A stretch of DNA of 64,000 nt from Candidatus Rifleibacterium amylolyticum (GCA_009917695.1 JAACJG010000001.1:269219-333218); one strand, 5' to 3'. Shown: positions 26,044 through 35,574, numbered from the stretch's first letter. Numbers and translations are program-made. Notes: generated by a model from the letters alone, not told the origin.

Positions 26044-29000
26044 TTATCTGACGATTCCGGCTATCAGCGATCTGCCAAATTCAATCGTGTTTTCTGCCAT
26101 GATGAAGATGGTTGGCACAAACGTCAGGGTAATCAGTGTCGAGATCAGCAGGCCGCCAGATACCGATATTGCCAGCGGCTGATAAAAGTCAGCGCCGGCG
26201 CCGATTCCCAGTGCCAGTGGCAACATACCGAGCAGGGTCGTGCACATGGTCATCAGAATGGGCCTGAATCTAAGAGTTCCAGCTTTTATTACGGCATCGA
26301 TGTCGCTTAAGTTGTTTTCGCGCCTGAGCTGCAGCGTGTATTCGATGAGAATGATACCGTTGTTGACCGCGATGCCCGCCAGCATGATTATTCCGATCAT
26401 AGCTGTGACGCTGAAGTCAAAACCCATCACGCGAAGACCGCTAACTACGCCGATATACGAGAGTGGTATGGTAAACATGATGAGAAATGGGTAAAGCAGA
26501 GATTCGAATTGTGACGCCATGATCATGTATACCAGCAGAACTGAAGCGATCAGAGCAATGGCGAGATAGGTGAATGCTTTGATCATTTCTTCATTTTCAC
26601 CGCCGAAGTTGATGATGTATCCCGGTGGCAGTTTGATGTCTTTGATGCGTTCGTTGATGTCGTTGGTAATTGCGCCAATAGCCCGCTTATCCGGGTCAGC
26701 CTGAACGATGAGGCGGCGTGCATTGTTTTTGCGTTCGATCGTGCTGTAGCCGCTGGCCGGCTTAAAATCGGCAATCTGCGAGAGCTTTACGAATTTGCCC
26801 TTTTCGAGAGATATCTCGAGGTCTTTGATGCGGGCTATCTTGTCTTTCGAGAGATCGGCCGCTTCGACTCTGATATCGAATTCGTCATTGTTTTCGCGGT
26901 ATTTGCCGGCGAGGGTGCCGTAAACATGGCTGCGCGCCATTTCGGCGATTTTAACCAGGCTCAGACCCATGTCACGAATTTTTTCGCGGTCGAAAACCAG
27001 CCTGAATTCAGGGCGACCAGCCTTGATGCCGTTTTCCAGATCCTTGATGCCTTCGAGATCTTTGATGCGATCGTAAATCTGCAGGCAGATGTCTTCGATC
27101 ACCGCAAAATCGTCACCCATGACCTCGATCTGTATCGATTTGCCGCGCGAAGGCTTGCCCATGGCGGGTTCTTTGTAGTTGATCGTGCGTATGCCGGGAA
27201 TGACCTCAACCTTTTTGCGTGCTTCAGTGATCACATCTTTGGTGGTCTTGCTGCGTTCGATTTTTGGCGTCAATCTGACTGCAAGTGTGCCTTTGCCTAC
27301 GGCTGAGTTGGTGATGACCTTGCTGACTTCGGGTATCTGCAGAAGAATGGCCTCGATCTGACGGGTAACTTCGTCTGTAGCCTCGACGCTTGTTCCTTCA
27401 GGAGTTTCGAACTCGATGGTGACTTCGCCTCTGTCCATCGACGGGAAAAAAGTCATCGCCGGTTGCAGTCTGGTGCTGCCAATAAACAGTGCCACGATGA
27501 GCAGAAAGTAACCGAGTCTGAGATACCAGTGCCCGAGCAGCGCTTTCAGCACCCTGAGGTAAAGGCCGCGCAGCAGCTTCATGATGATAACATCGACAAT
27601 CGGAAACAATAATTTTGTCGTAACCAGGTTGAAGATTTTAAAGAGCGCTGCCACCAGCATTGGTACCAGCAGCAGAGCGAGAATTATTGCGGTGGTGGCG
27701 AGCAGACTGTCTGTGCCAGGATTGAAGTTGTGCCCGGCCAGTGGCGTTTTTTCGAGCACTTTCAGCAAAGCCGGGTTTTTAAGGCCATAGTAGAAGCCGA
27801 TTGTCGGCAGCAGAAACAGGCTGGTGCCAGCCACAATCGATTTGAGCGGATGAGTTTTGAACCACTTGATCAGGGCTTTGTACATGCGCATGATGATGGT
27901 TTCGATAAACATGCCGTCGAGTACGAGAAAGCGCGAACACAGCATGGGCAGAAAGGTGACGGCGACCAGCAGCGAGGCCAGCAGTGAAAACACTATTGCC
28001 AGCGACATGTTGAAAAAGATTTCGCCTACAATTGCCGGAACAAAGCCTATCGGCAGAAACACCGCTACGGTTGTGGCCGTAGACGCAATAACCGGCATCA
28101 GTACCTCTTCTGAAGCCTTTGCTGCCAGTTCTGCCTTGTCGCCATCCGGGTGGTCGACATAGAATCTGTAGATGTTTTCCATGACGACGATGGCGTTGTC
28201 GACCATCATGCCTATGCCGAGCGCCAGGCCGCCCAGAGTCATCAGGTTCAGCGAAATGTCTTCTTTCAGGCTCAGAAAACCGAAGGTCGAAATGATCGCC
28301 AGCGGAATGCTGGTGCCGATGATGATGGTCGAGCGGTAATTCTGGAGAAAAATGAACAACACGATTATGGCAAAGAGGCCGCCGATTAGAGCGTTGTCTT
28401 TGACCATCTGAATGGTATCTCTGATGAAGAGAGTCTGGTCGTTGCCTATGGTGATGGTCAGGCGCCCCTTGTATTTTTCGACCAGGCGGGGTATCAGGGC
28501 CTGGGCTGCATCTGAGATGAGAACCGGGTTGGCGTCTGCAGCCTTCTTAATTTCCAGGGTTACTGAAGGCTGTCCGTTGATGCGCGAGGTCGATTCGATG
28601 TCTTTGAAAAGGTCTTCGATGGTTGCGATTTCAGACAGATAGATCGGCCGGCGGTTGATTTCCTTGATAATGATGTTGCCGAGCTGCTGCGGGTTCTTAA
28701 CCTGTCCTTCCGAACGCAGCAGGTATTTGAAAGAACCTTCGTTGATATTGCCGAGAGGGGTATTCTGGTTGTCTTTGCTGACAGCGGTTATCACATCGTC
28801 AATCGTCAGTTCATAGGCAAGCAGGCGCTCAGGAATTACCTTTATTCTGATTTCGCGCTGGAGACCGCCCTTGATCTCGACATTGGAAACACCACCGATC
28901 TGCTGAAAGGCTGGTTTGATCTCGCGGTCAGCGATGCGCCTGAGTTCGACCAGATCAAAATTACCGCCAAGTGCGATATTGAGCACCGGAAAAGAGTTGA

Positions 29001-29397
29001 TATCGACCTTCGAAACCGTCACCTGCTCCATGTCGCGCGGCAGGTTGCGTTTGGCCTGATCGACCTTGGCGCGCAGATCTACCGCTGCCAGATCGAGATC
29101 TGTGCCGAAATCGAAGTTGATGACAGTTTGCGAGATGCCTTCGGATGAATATGATTCAATTTTATCGACATCTTCGACTGAGTTTATCTCATCTTCGATC
29201 TTTTTGGTGACTATGGTTTCGATCTCAGCCGGGTCAACACCGGCATATGGCGCGAGAATGAAAGCTACCGGTATATCTATGTTTGGAAAAAGAGCGACAT
29301 TGAGGGTGAAAAATGCTCCGATACCGATCAATGCCATGCCGAGCATCAGCATGGTGACCGTAATCGGTCTGGTGATTGATGTTCTTGGTAGACTCAT
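26044..29397 (-). CDS. RND efflux pump, HAE1 type, with an enlarged central linker
   Basis: The 1117-residue product has the AcrB-like plan of twelve TM helices and two large periplasmic loops. The TM4 motif GMMVDNAIVVMENI keeps the proton-relay aspartate. It should export hydrophobic compounds through the adaptor and TolC-like channel encoded just upstream, driven by proton entry. Family members are usually about 1030-1050 residues; the extra length sits between the two halves (about residues 510-620), where additional hydrophobic stretches appear (ATTAIILALLLVPMLVAAL). The start follows the adaptor stop by two bases with AGGAA upstream. It is the last gene of a four-gene operon headed by tetR. 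Confidence 0.93.
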   Translation of the reverse strand: MSLPRTSITRPITVTMLMLGMALIGIGAFFTLNVALFPNIDIPVAFILAPYAGVDPAEIETIVTKKIEDEINSVEDVDKIESYSSEGISQTVINFDFGTDLDLAAVDLRAKVDQAKRNLPRDMEQVTVSKVDINSFPVLNIALGGNFDLVELRRIADREIKPAFQQIGGVSNVEIKGGLQREIRIKVIPERLLAYELTIDDVITAVSKDNQNTPLGNINEGSFKYLLRSEGQVKNPQQLGNIIIKEINRRPIYLSEIATIEDLFKDIESTSRINGQPSVTLEIKKAADANPVLISDAAQALIPRLVEKYKGRLTITIGNDQTLFIRDTIQMVKDNALIGGLFAIIVLFIFLQNYRSTIIIGTSIPLAIISTFGFLSLKEDISLNLMTLGGLALGIGMMVDNAIVVMENIYRFYVDHPDGDKAELAAKASEEVLMPVIASTATTVAVFLPIGFVPAIVGEIFFNMSLAIVFSLLASLLVAVTFLPMLCSRFLVLDGMFIETIIMRMYKALIKWFKTHPLKSIVAGTSLFLLPTIGFYYGLKNPALLKVLEKTPLAGHNFNPGTDSLLATTAIILALLLVPMLVAALFKIFNLVTTKLLFPIVDVIIMKLLRGLYLRVLKALLGHWYLRLGYFLLIVALFIGSTRLQPAMTFFPSMDRGEVTIEFETPEGTSVEATDEVTRQIEAILLQIPEVSKVITNSAVGKGTLAVRLTPKIERSKTTKDVITEARKKVEVIPGIRTINYKEPAMGKPSRGKSIQIEVMGDDFAVIEDICLQIYDRIKDLEGIKDLENGIKAGRPEFRLVFDREKIRDMGLSLVKIAEMARSHVYGTLAGKYRENNDEFDIRVEAADLSKDKIARIKDLEISLEKGKFVKLSQIADFKPASGYSTIERKNNARRLIVQADPDKRAIGAITNDINERIKDIKLPPGYIINFGGENEEMIKAFTYLAIALIASVLLVYMIMASQFESLLYPFLIMFTIPLSYIGVVSGLRVMGFDFSVTAMIGIIMLAGIAVNNGIILIEYTLQLRRENNLSDIDAVIKAGTLRFRPILMTMCTTLLGMLPLALGIGAGADFYQPLAISVSGGLLISTLITLTFVPTIFIMAENTIEFGRSLIAGIVR

Positions 29398-29399
29398 AC

Positions 29400-30467
29400 T
29401 CAGTTGTTTCCTGTTGCTTTGTCTTTTATGCTTTTGCCGTTTCCGTTACCGTTATTTCTCACAATGACTTCGCCGCCGTCTTCCAGGTTGTCCTGGCCGA
29501 CGGTCACGATCTCGTCATCAGCCGATATCTGCTGGCAGTAGCTCATGTCGCCTTCCTGCGCAATCAGTTCGATCTTGTTTTGGCGTGCTTTCCCATTTTG
29601 CACAGTATAGACAAACAGGTCGCCTCTGAAGTTTCTGATGGCCTGAGATGGGAACAGCGGCGCATTGTCGTATTGTTCGAGTGTGATGTTGCCTTTGACG
29701 AACATGTTGCCTCGGAAAAACAGGTCGGGGTTTTTAACCCTGATTCTGACCTTGAAAGAGCGCGAATTGTCGGCATAGAGACCGATGTGCTCGACGCGGC
29801 CCTCATATTTTTCTTCGATCAGACAAATCTGGTCGGGCTTGATGTTTCTAATCTCCGACTCAGGAATTCGGGCATCGACGTAGATGTCGTCGAGATCGAT
29901 AACTTTGCCCATATTCTGGCCACGTGCCATGGCCTGGCCGATTTCGATGGATCGGTCGACGAAGTAGCCGCTGATTGGGGCGCGAATGATGCAGCGGTCG
30001 AGGTCGAGTTTGGCCTTGTCGTAGTCAGCCTGTGCCTGTTTGACCGTGGTCTTGCCCTTGATGAAGTTGGTCAGAGCGGCATCGAGACTTTTCTGCGTGA
30101 TTGCTTTACTTTCGAACAGGGTTTTGTTGCGCTGATAATCCTTTTCGTCTTCGGCGAACTGCTGTTTGCTGCGCTCAAGCGCTGCTTCCATCTGGCGCAA
30201 GGTTATGGCGAAGCGAATGTCATCAATTTTGCCGAGAGGATCGCCAAGTTTTACCTTCTGGCCGTCTTCGACCATGATCTGTGCGACCGGCCCGTTGACA
30301 TCGGCTGCGGCATAGGCTTCGACCACCGGTCTGGTTTCGCCGGTGAACTGCAGAAGTTTACGAATCGTGCCGGTTACCGGTTTGACGGTGACGACGTTAA
30401 CCTGCCCGGCAGCGGCAGTTGCGATACATAACAGCGACAGAACAAATGCTTTGACTGGTTTTTTCAT
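29400..30467 (-). CDS. periplasmic adaptor (membrane fusion protein) of RND efflux system
   Basis: The 355-residue product has a signal peptide ending near AAAG, a first half-lipoyl segment (GPVAQIMVEDGQKVKLGDPL), a long alpha-helical hairpin (about 95-170), a second lipoyl half (CIIRAPISGYFVDRSIEIG), then beta-barrel and membrane-proximal domains. It bridges the inner-membrane RND pump and the TolC-like channel in the periplasm. There is no lipobox cysteine at the expected place, so it is probably soluble or held by its partners. The ATG overlaps the stop of the tolC-like gene as ATGA, and the RND gene begins two bases after its stop. Confidence 0.93.
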   Translation of the reverse strand: MKKPVKAFVLSLLCIATAAAGQVNVVTVKPVTGTIRKLLQFTGETRPVVEAYAAADVNGPVAQIMVEDGQKVKLGDPLGKIDDIRFAITLRQMEAALERSKQQFAEDEKDYQRNKTLFESKAITQKSLDAALTNFIKGKTTVKQAQADYDKAKLDLDRCIIRAPISGYFVDRSIEIGQAMARGQNMGKVIDLDDIYVDARIPESEIRNIKPDQICLIEEKYEGRVEHIGLYADNSRSFKVRIRVKNPDLFFRGNMFVKGNITLEQYDNAPLFPSQAIRNFRGDLFVYTVQNGKARQNKIELIAQEGDMSYCQQISADDEIVTVGQDNLEDGGEVIVRNNGNGNGKSIKDKATGNN

Positions 30468-31840
30468 TCTTTTACTTCTCCAAGATTCATTACCTGCATG
30501 AGAAAATCGGTATTGATGACCGAAGGGTTCTGGTCAATAAGGCTGAGTTCATCAAATTTATGCAGCAGCAGCAGAATTTCTGCGAGCCGCTCGCGTTCAT
30601 CGTAATAGGCTTTTATGGCAGTCTGCGAGGAATTGGTGAGCAGGCGTTGTGCGTCGATAAGCTCGACGATCGAAGATGCTCCAGCCTGGTAGCGCGTAAA
30701 GACGATGCGCATGTTTTCATAGCTCTGTTCGGCCATCTTTTCTGCGAAGCTGATGCGCGAAAGGGCTTCATTATAGTCGGCAACCGCTTTTTCAAGGATA
30801 GCCTTTTTGCTGTTCGAAAGGTCGCGCACTCTCAGCTTGACAATTTCTTCGGCTTTCTGGGCGATGCGCACGGCGTTTTCAATGTCGTTGCCGTTGTAAA
30901 CAGGTGTCGTCAGAATAAAGCTGGCGGTAAAATCTTTGGTGTTTTCGATTGGACCAATTTCGCGGCCATAGTTGTAGGAGGCGTCAAGACTCAGTGTGGG
31001 CAGGTGCGCGCTGCGTGCCGAACGCACGGTCTTTTGCAGAATCATCTGATCGGTTCTGGCAATGTTGATGTCGTTATCGATCTTGAACAGTTCCGGCAGA
31101 AGCGCATCGCTGGTGTAGCTGGCGACCGCAAATCTCAGGCTTTTGGCGAGTTCAAGTTTGATCGACTCGGGATCCTGAATGTCGAGTATGGCTGCCAGAT
31201 CGTATTTGAGGTCTTCAAAGCTGTTTCTGGCCTTAACCAGCTCGGTACTGGAGTTGAGCTGTTCGACTTCGATGCGTAGAATATCATTATGCAGCACGAG
31301 GCCGAGCTCTTCGTTGAGTTTGGCAACCTTCATCAGGGCTGCGATAAGAACAAGGTCGGTCTCGTGTATCTTAACCAGTTCCTGATCGCGAACCATCTTG
31401 AAATAGATGCGGGTAAGGCTGCGCAGAACGTTAATTTTCTGGTTGTCCTTATAGGTTTTTTTGATATCGGTTTTCAGGCGGGTAATCTCACGCTGAATGG
31501 CAGGAATGCGGCCGAGCCCCGGATAACTCTGGGTGAGCTTGAGCGAATAGGTCAGCATTTTATCGATACTGGCCGGGCTGCTTTTCTGGTATGAATCTTT
31601 GAAGTCTTTGCTGGTGCGATTGATAACCAGATTGACGTCTGGGATCAGCGCATTGTCAGACTTTTTTTCGTCGATGAAGCTCTGTTCAATTTCGAGATCA
31701 GAAATATGCAGGCTGAGGTTGCGGTCGAGAGCTTTGCTGATCAGGCCGGCCAGCGTGCCAGCCTGTGCAGCAGAGGCAACTGCAACCGTAGCTATGACTG
31801 TCATTAAAATTCGAGCTGTGAGTGATAAATTTTTCTTCAT
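30464..31840 (-). CDS. TolC-family outer-membrane efflux channel
   Basis: The 458-residue product has a signal peptide ending near AAQAG and two repeats of long coiled-coil helices typical of outer-membrane efflux proteins. ASSIVELIDAQRLLTNSSQT near the C-terminus is the usual conserved helix of the second repeat. It should trimerise into the exit duct of the tripartite pump made with the following two genes. GGAG lies 10 bases before the ATG. The start overlaps the tetR stop by four bases, and its own stop overlaps the adaptor start by four bases, so the whole operon is translationally coupled. Confidence 0.91.
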   Translation of the reverse strand: MKKNLSLTARILMTVIATVAVASAAQAGTLAGLISKALDRNLSLHISDLEIEQSFIDEKKSDNALIPDVNLVINRTSKDFKDSYQKSSPASIDKMLTYSLKLTQSYPGLGRIPAIQREITRLKTDIKKTYKDNQKINVLRSLTRIYFKMVRDQELVKIHETDLVLIAALMKVAKLNEELGLVLHNDILRIEVEQLNSSTELVKARNSFEDLKYDLAAILDIQDPESIKLELAKSLRFAVASYTSDALLPELFKIDNDINIARTDQMILQKTVRSARSAHLPTLSLDASYNYGREIGPIENTKDFTASFILTTPVYNGNDIENAVRIAQKAEEIVKLRVRDLSNSKKAILEKAVADYNEALSRISFAEKMAEQSYENMRIVFTRYQAGASSIVELIDAQRLLTNSSQTAIKAYYDERERLAEILLLLHKFDELSLIDQNPSVINTDFLMQVMNLGEVKE

Positions 31841-32415
31841 GGTCTGGCCACTCCATTCAAAATGATGTCTACCGTATCTTCGATATCCTTTGGAGAATAA
31901 GGAAGGTTGAGCTTGAAGTCCCGCAACAAAAAGAAGTGCGTCGCGCCAATTATCAGCCCGACGACATTTTCCGGATTGATGTTTCTTACCGCGCCGCTGG
32001 TTATGGCGGTCGCAAAATAATCGCGCATTTCCATGAGGTATGGCATGATCGGATTGATCGAAGCCTTTCGCGCATCCGGTTCGAGGCTTTGTTCGCGAAT
32101 GAAACGCAGCATGCCGAGCCGCTGGTATTGTCTGAACACGCGCAGAAAGGTGGTCAGCGCAGCTGTAGTATACTGTCTTAAACCCATGCCGCTATGGCAG
32201 TTTTTGTTTACTTCCTGCCTGAACAGTGTGTTGAACTCATTTTCCAGCTCGCTGTAGAGCGAATCTTTGTTGTCGAAATACCTGTAAAAAGTGCCTTTGC
32301 CGCAGTCAGCGCGGGCGATGATGTCGTCAATGGTCGTCTTTTCAAAGCCTTTCTCGCAGAACAGATCGAGACCGGCTTCGAGCAGCAACTCTCTTTTGGT
32401 TTTTCGTTTAGACAT
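31837..32415 (-). CDS. TetR-family transcriptional repressor of the efflux operon
   Basis: The product is 192 residues from ATG 32415, which has AGGA 7 bases upstream; an in-frame TTG 15 bases earlier is less likely. The N-terminal helix-turn-helix reads TTIDDIIARADCGKGTFYRYF, close to the TetR consensus, and the C-terminal helical domain (about 70-190) should bind a small hydrophobic inducer. A 16-base perfect palindrome lies 23 bases upstream of the start. This makes autorepression of the tetR-tolC-adaptor-pump operon the most likely control, with release when a pump substrate accumulates. The gene overlaps the tolC-like gene by four bases. Confidence 0.92.
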   Translation of the reverse strand: MSKRKTKRELLLEAGLDLFCEKGFEKTTIDDIIARADCGKGTFYRYFDNKDSLYSELENEFNTLFRQEVNKNCHSGMGLRQYTTAALTTFLRVFRQYQRLGMLRFIREQSLEPDARKASINPIMPYLMEMRDYFATAITSGAVRNINPENVVGLIIGATHFFLLRDFKLNLPYSPKDIEDTVDIILNGVARP

Positions 32416-32438
32416 TACTTTTTCCTGCAAACAGATAG

Positions 32439-32454
32439 GACTGACTAGTCAGTC
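32439..32454. promoter_or_regulatory. TetR operator (perfect 16-base palindrome)
   Basis: GACTGACTAGTCAGTC reads the same on both strands. It lies just upstream of tetR, where it would overlap the promoter, and its size fits a TetR dimer pair. A weaker match is at 32513-32528. Confidence 0.8.
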
Positions 32455-32512
32455 AGTTTTAGCATTCTCGCGACAAATTGTCAACAACGCCTTTGCCAAA
32501 TAGCAACGGGCG

Positions 32513-32528
32513 GACTGACTAATCGATT
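32513..32528. promoter_or_regulatory. second, degenerate TetR-like operator
   Basis: GACTGACTAATCGATT matches 12 of 16 bases of the palindrome at 32439 and keeps one half-site intact. It lies 16 bases before the divergent 90-residue gene, which may therefore share the regulator. Confidence 0.5.
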
Positions 32529-32543
32529 TGAAGGTATTTTCTG

Positions 32544-32816
32544 GTGAACCCTGATATCGATGCCTCTGAACTGCTGCCTTTCGCTCCAAGCAAAGAAGAG
32601 GCGCATGCCATGTGGAAGCCTCTATGGAAAGGGCCATATATGGTCGGCAACCCGCAGGACTTCATGAAAGCCGATGAGGGCAGCAAGATCATGCTTGAAA
32701 TGCGCGAACAGACGTTATTTTTGCGGCGATCGGCGACAGCAGAAGGCGAGATTCTCGTGCGTTTCGACGACGAAGTCTCAGTTGACGATCAGATTGCCGA
32801 GATCGTACCATACTAA
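32544..32816 (+). CDS. hypothetical protein, 90 residues
   Basis: The product is small and soluble, starting with GTG, with AAGG 9 bases upstream. It contains a Trp/Pro-rich start (MWKPLWKGPYMVGNP) and two short beta-like segments near the end (EILVRFDDEVSVDDQIAEIVPY). No signal peptide, TM helix or known motif is visible. It is divergent from tetR and has a partial copy of the tetR operator next to its start, so it may be co-regulated with the efflux operon. Its stop is 14 bases from the end of the convergent radical SAM gene. Function is unknown. Confidence 0.62.
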   Translation: MNPDIDASELLPFAPSKEEAHAMWKPLWKGPYMVGNPQDFMKADEGSKIMLEMREQTLFLRRSATAEGEILVRFDDEVSVDDQIAEIVPY

Positions 32817-32830
32817 GAAAACTTTGCCGG

Positions 32831-34324
32831 TCAGGCGCTGCGGGTAGCTATGTCCTGGGCGGCCTGTTTGGGCGAATGGGCTCCACACGAGTCGGTGCTG
32901 GTTGCTTCAGCTTCGAGTGGGTAGAAGCCGAATTTGCGCATTATTGCCAGTTTGGGCAGAATGTTGTTTTGCAGATCCATGTGAAAAAAGCCCGGGAAGA
33001 TATCTGGGTTTTCTTTGATGAAGCTGTATTTGTCATAATGCTCGTCGGCGATTTGGAACTTGCCGCTGGTGCTGATTTCGTGCCCGGTGATCATATACTC
33101 CGGAAAAAGCTCGGGGCTGAAATCAAGCGGATACTGGTGCTGATATTCCATGAACAGCTCGGTCTGCGGCAGCAGGCAGAGCAGCGAAGGCAGAATACGC
33201 ACGCCCATCATTCTGAACATGACCATCTGAAAAACGGTCTGATAAAAGTCTTCGATCGTTTCGAACGGGAAACCCCAGACATAGAATGCGTCTACGCGCG
33301 GGAATATCTTTTGCGCGGCACTGACGACTTCGACAGCGTTGCTTGCCGAAAAGCCCTTCTTTACCATCTGCAGAATGCGGTCGCTGCCGCTTTCGATACC
33401 GAATCTCAGCTCAACACAGCCACATTCTGCCATGGCCCGCATCATTTCGATGTCGGTCAGATCGACGCGCCCAAAGGCTTTCCAGTAAATTTCGAGCCCT
33501 GAGGCCTTCAGCTGCTCACAGAAGTCCATTACGCGATGTTTCGTACTGACGAAAAATTCGTCCTGAAACAGAAACATCTTTACACCGGCGGTTTCGTGCA
33601 GCATTTTCATCTCTTCGATGATTGAAGCGTTCGAGCGAAAGGTGGATTTGTGGTCCCAGACCGGGGCAACTGAGCAGAAAGTGCAGGGGTAGGGGCACCC
33701 ACGCGAAGAAAGTATGCCATAACCCTGATAGCGACTCAAATCAACCTTGTGAAAGGCAGGGAACGGCTGTGAATCGAGATCAGCCATGCGTTCCCGGTCA
33801 GGAGTCTTGACGATTTCGCCGCTGGCAGAACGCAGATAGAGGCCGTTGCCCCGGAACAGATTGTCGCCGTTCTTTATCGCTCTGACCAGCTCAGGGCCAG
33901 TTTGTTCACCTTCACCGACTGCGATGCAGTCGATCCAGTCGAAGCGCTGCATGATTTTTTCTTCGACCGACTTGGGGCCAACGCCGCCAAGAATGAGAAA
34001 TTTGTCGGGATTTCGCCGTTTAAATTCGCGCATTGCCAGCAGCGTAAAGGGCAGCAGGTTGGCCATGCATGAAAAGCCGACGATGTCGGCGGTTTCCCCT
34101 AAAAACTCGATTATACGCTCGACTTCGAAGGGTTCTGAATACTCATTGAGCTGGTAGTCGCGAAAGTCTACGTTAAACCCGGCGTCTTCAAGCGCCCGTG
34201 TCAGATATAGACAACCGAGCGGCACGTGCAGTTCGCGGTCGACCGTGTCGAGATAACGTACGTAAAGCAGATTCAGGTTTAACAGCGTGATATCGGCCTG
34301 GCCGGCAGATGAATTACCAGTCAT
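32831..34324 (-). CDS. B12-binding-domain radical SAM protein
   Basis: The 497-residue product has an N-terminal cobalamin-binding Rossmann fold (about 10-165, with LILGGVGPKSVEEKIMQRF) and a radical SAM barrel with the cluster cysteines C210, C214 and C217 in CPYPCTFC. SRYQGYGILSSRGC leads into the motif, as in other B12-dependent radical SAM enzymes. They use S-adenosylmethionine, an iron-sulphur cluster and often methylcobalamin for methylation or ring chemistry. The substrate is not evident. Its ATG overlaps the stop of the upstream leader-and-repeat protein by four bases. This arrangement is common for peptide-modifying radical SAM enzymes and makes that protein a candidate substrate, by inference. 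Confidence 0.9.
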   Translation of the reverse strand: MTGNSSAGQADITLLNLNLLYVRYLDTVDRELHVPLGCLYLTRALEDAGFNVDFRDYQLNEYSEPFEVERIIEFLGETADIVGFSCMANLLPFTLLAMREFKRRNPDKFLILGGVGPKSVEEKIMQRFDWIDCIAVGEGEQTGPELVRAIKNGDNLFRGNGLYLRSASGEIVKTPDRERMADLDSQPFPAFHKVDLSRYQGYGILSSRGCPYPCTFCSVAPVWDHKSTFRSNASIIEEMKMLHETAGVKMFLFQDEFFVSTKHRVMDFCEQLKASGLEIYWKAFGRVDLTDIEMMRAMAECGCVELRFGIESGSDRILQMVKKGFSASNAVEVVSAAQKIFPRVDAFYVWGFPFETIEDFYQTVFQMVMFRMMGVRILPSLLCLLPQTELFMEYQHQYPLDFSPELFPEYMITGHEISTSGKFQIADEHYDKYSFIKENPDIFPGFFHMDLQNNILPKLAIMRKFGFYPLEAEATSTDSCGAHSPKQAAQDIATRSA

Positions 34325-35436
34325 TTGCCATCGCCTTCTTTTTTGAGCTTTTCTTTGATCTGTTCCTGAGCATTGTCGTCGATCTTTCTGAGTTCAGGAA
34401 AATCTGAGCGGATGCCGCGGATGATCGCCGAATCATCAGTTGGCGGCGCCGGTTTGACGACGGGCAGCGGTTCACCGTCTTCGCCTGGCGTCGTCAGGGT
34501 TTCCTGAAAGTCGATTGTCACTGAAGGCGGGTCATTCTGCCAGTTGATGTCAAATTCACAGGCTTCGCTCGAAGTTTCAAGGCAGATGGTCTCGATTGCC
34601 ATCTTAACTGGAAGCCCGCTGATATCGCTTTCGACAACATAGTCTGACAGTATCTGTTCAATTCCACTGACGGTGACCGGCAGTCCGGTTTCTGCTTCGA
34701 TTGCTTTGAACGCTTCGAGCAGCTTTTTGCCGGATACAGAAATATTCACTACCCTGGCGAATTCCGGCGCTGTCGGTTCGGTGCTTTCGATTCCATCTGG
34801 GTCTTCATCTGGAAACATCAGGTCGTCGTCATTCGTCAGCACCGGTTCCGGAAAATCCGGCCTGGCACCACGGTCGGCCAGATGATCATCGTATGGTTGC
34901 AGAACCGGCTGGGGAATGTCTGGCCGGGCGCCTCGGTCGGCCAGATGATCTTCGTTTTCGATGTCTGGTCTGATGCCTTTAACCACTGCAAGCTCATCAT
35001 TTTCTGAGCGGCTGGTTGCTGTTTTGATATTGATTTTCGGGGGGGCTTCGGCTCGGCCCGGCACTGGCGCAAAGGTCAGTTGGGCAAGCAGAGCCAGCAT
35101 GGCTGCTGTTGTGCCTTTGGCCAGCAGTTTGTGCTGTGCTGGCGGCACTTCGGTGGCCTGAATCATTTTTTCGAGATGTTCAGCGGGAATACAGGCAAGC
35201 ATGGCTTTTTCGCTGGGGTCAAGAGGGATATCGAGTTCTTCGGCGATTTTGTCACGTTTTGTCAGCAAGGCAGATTTGAATGCAATATCAATGGCCGCAC
35301 GCTTTACCAGTATTTCGAGGCCACGTGGAATATCGCCGCGCATGCTGCGTGGCGCCTGAGGTCGGCCGCCGACTATGGTGTGCCCCTGTTCGTCATTGTT
35401 GTCTGAGGTTGCCATGCGAATCTTTCGGTCTGCCAT
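34321..35436 (-). CDS. leader-like protein with GxRPD repeats and STN-like domain
   Basis: The 371-residue product follows GGGAGG at the right spacing. Residues 38-93 (beginning RGLEILVKRAAIDIAFKS) form an amphipathic helical segment that resembles Nif11-type leader regions of modified peptides, followed by a hydrophobic stretch (about 108-124). Then come short repeats: GIRPD (154), GARPD (169) and GARPD (190), with DHLADRG before the last two, and GIRSD (341). Residues about 226-312 look like a secretin/TonB N-terminal (STN) fold (SVSGKKLLEAFKAIEAETGL). I do not recognise the whole protein. The four-base overlap with a B12-binding radical SAM gene suggests it is modified by that enzyme or works with it. 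The hydrophobic stretch may anchor it in the membrane. Confidence 0.78.
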   Translation of the reverse strand: MADRKIRMATSDNNDEQGHTIVGGRPQAPRSMRGDIPRGLEILVKRAAIDIAFKSALLTKRDKIAEELDIPLDPSEKAMLACIPAEHLEKMIQATEVPPAQHKLLAKGTTAAMLALLAQLTFAPVPGRAEAPPKINIKTATSRSENDELAVVKGIRPDIENEDHLADRGARPDIPQPVLQPYDDHLADRGARPDFPEPVLTNDDDLMFPDEDPDGIESTEPTAPEFARVVNISVSGKKLLEAFKAIEAETGLPVTVSGIEQILSDYVVESDISGLPVKMAIETICLETSSEACEFDINWQNDPPSVTIDFQETLTTPGEDGEPLPVVKPAPPTDDSAIIRGIRSDFPELRKIDDNAQEQIKEKLKKEGDGK

Positions 35437-35574
35437 AATGATCCCTCCCGTTCAGATGAACTTATTCTAACATCTTTGCTTTCTTTGTGCAAAAGCTGTT
35501 TGCGCCGTTTCTGCCTGAGTTGGCGAAGCTGTTTTATATAAGTTATAATCTGAGCATCAGAAGGTGGAGACACT

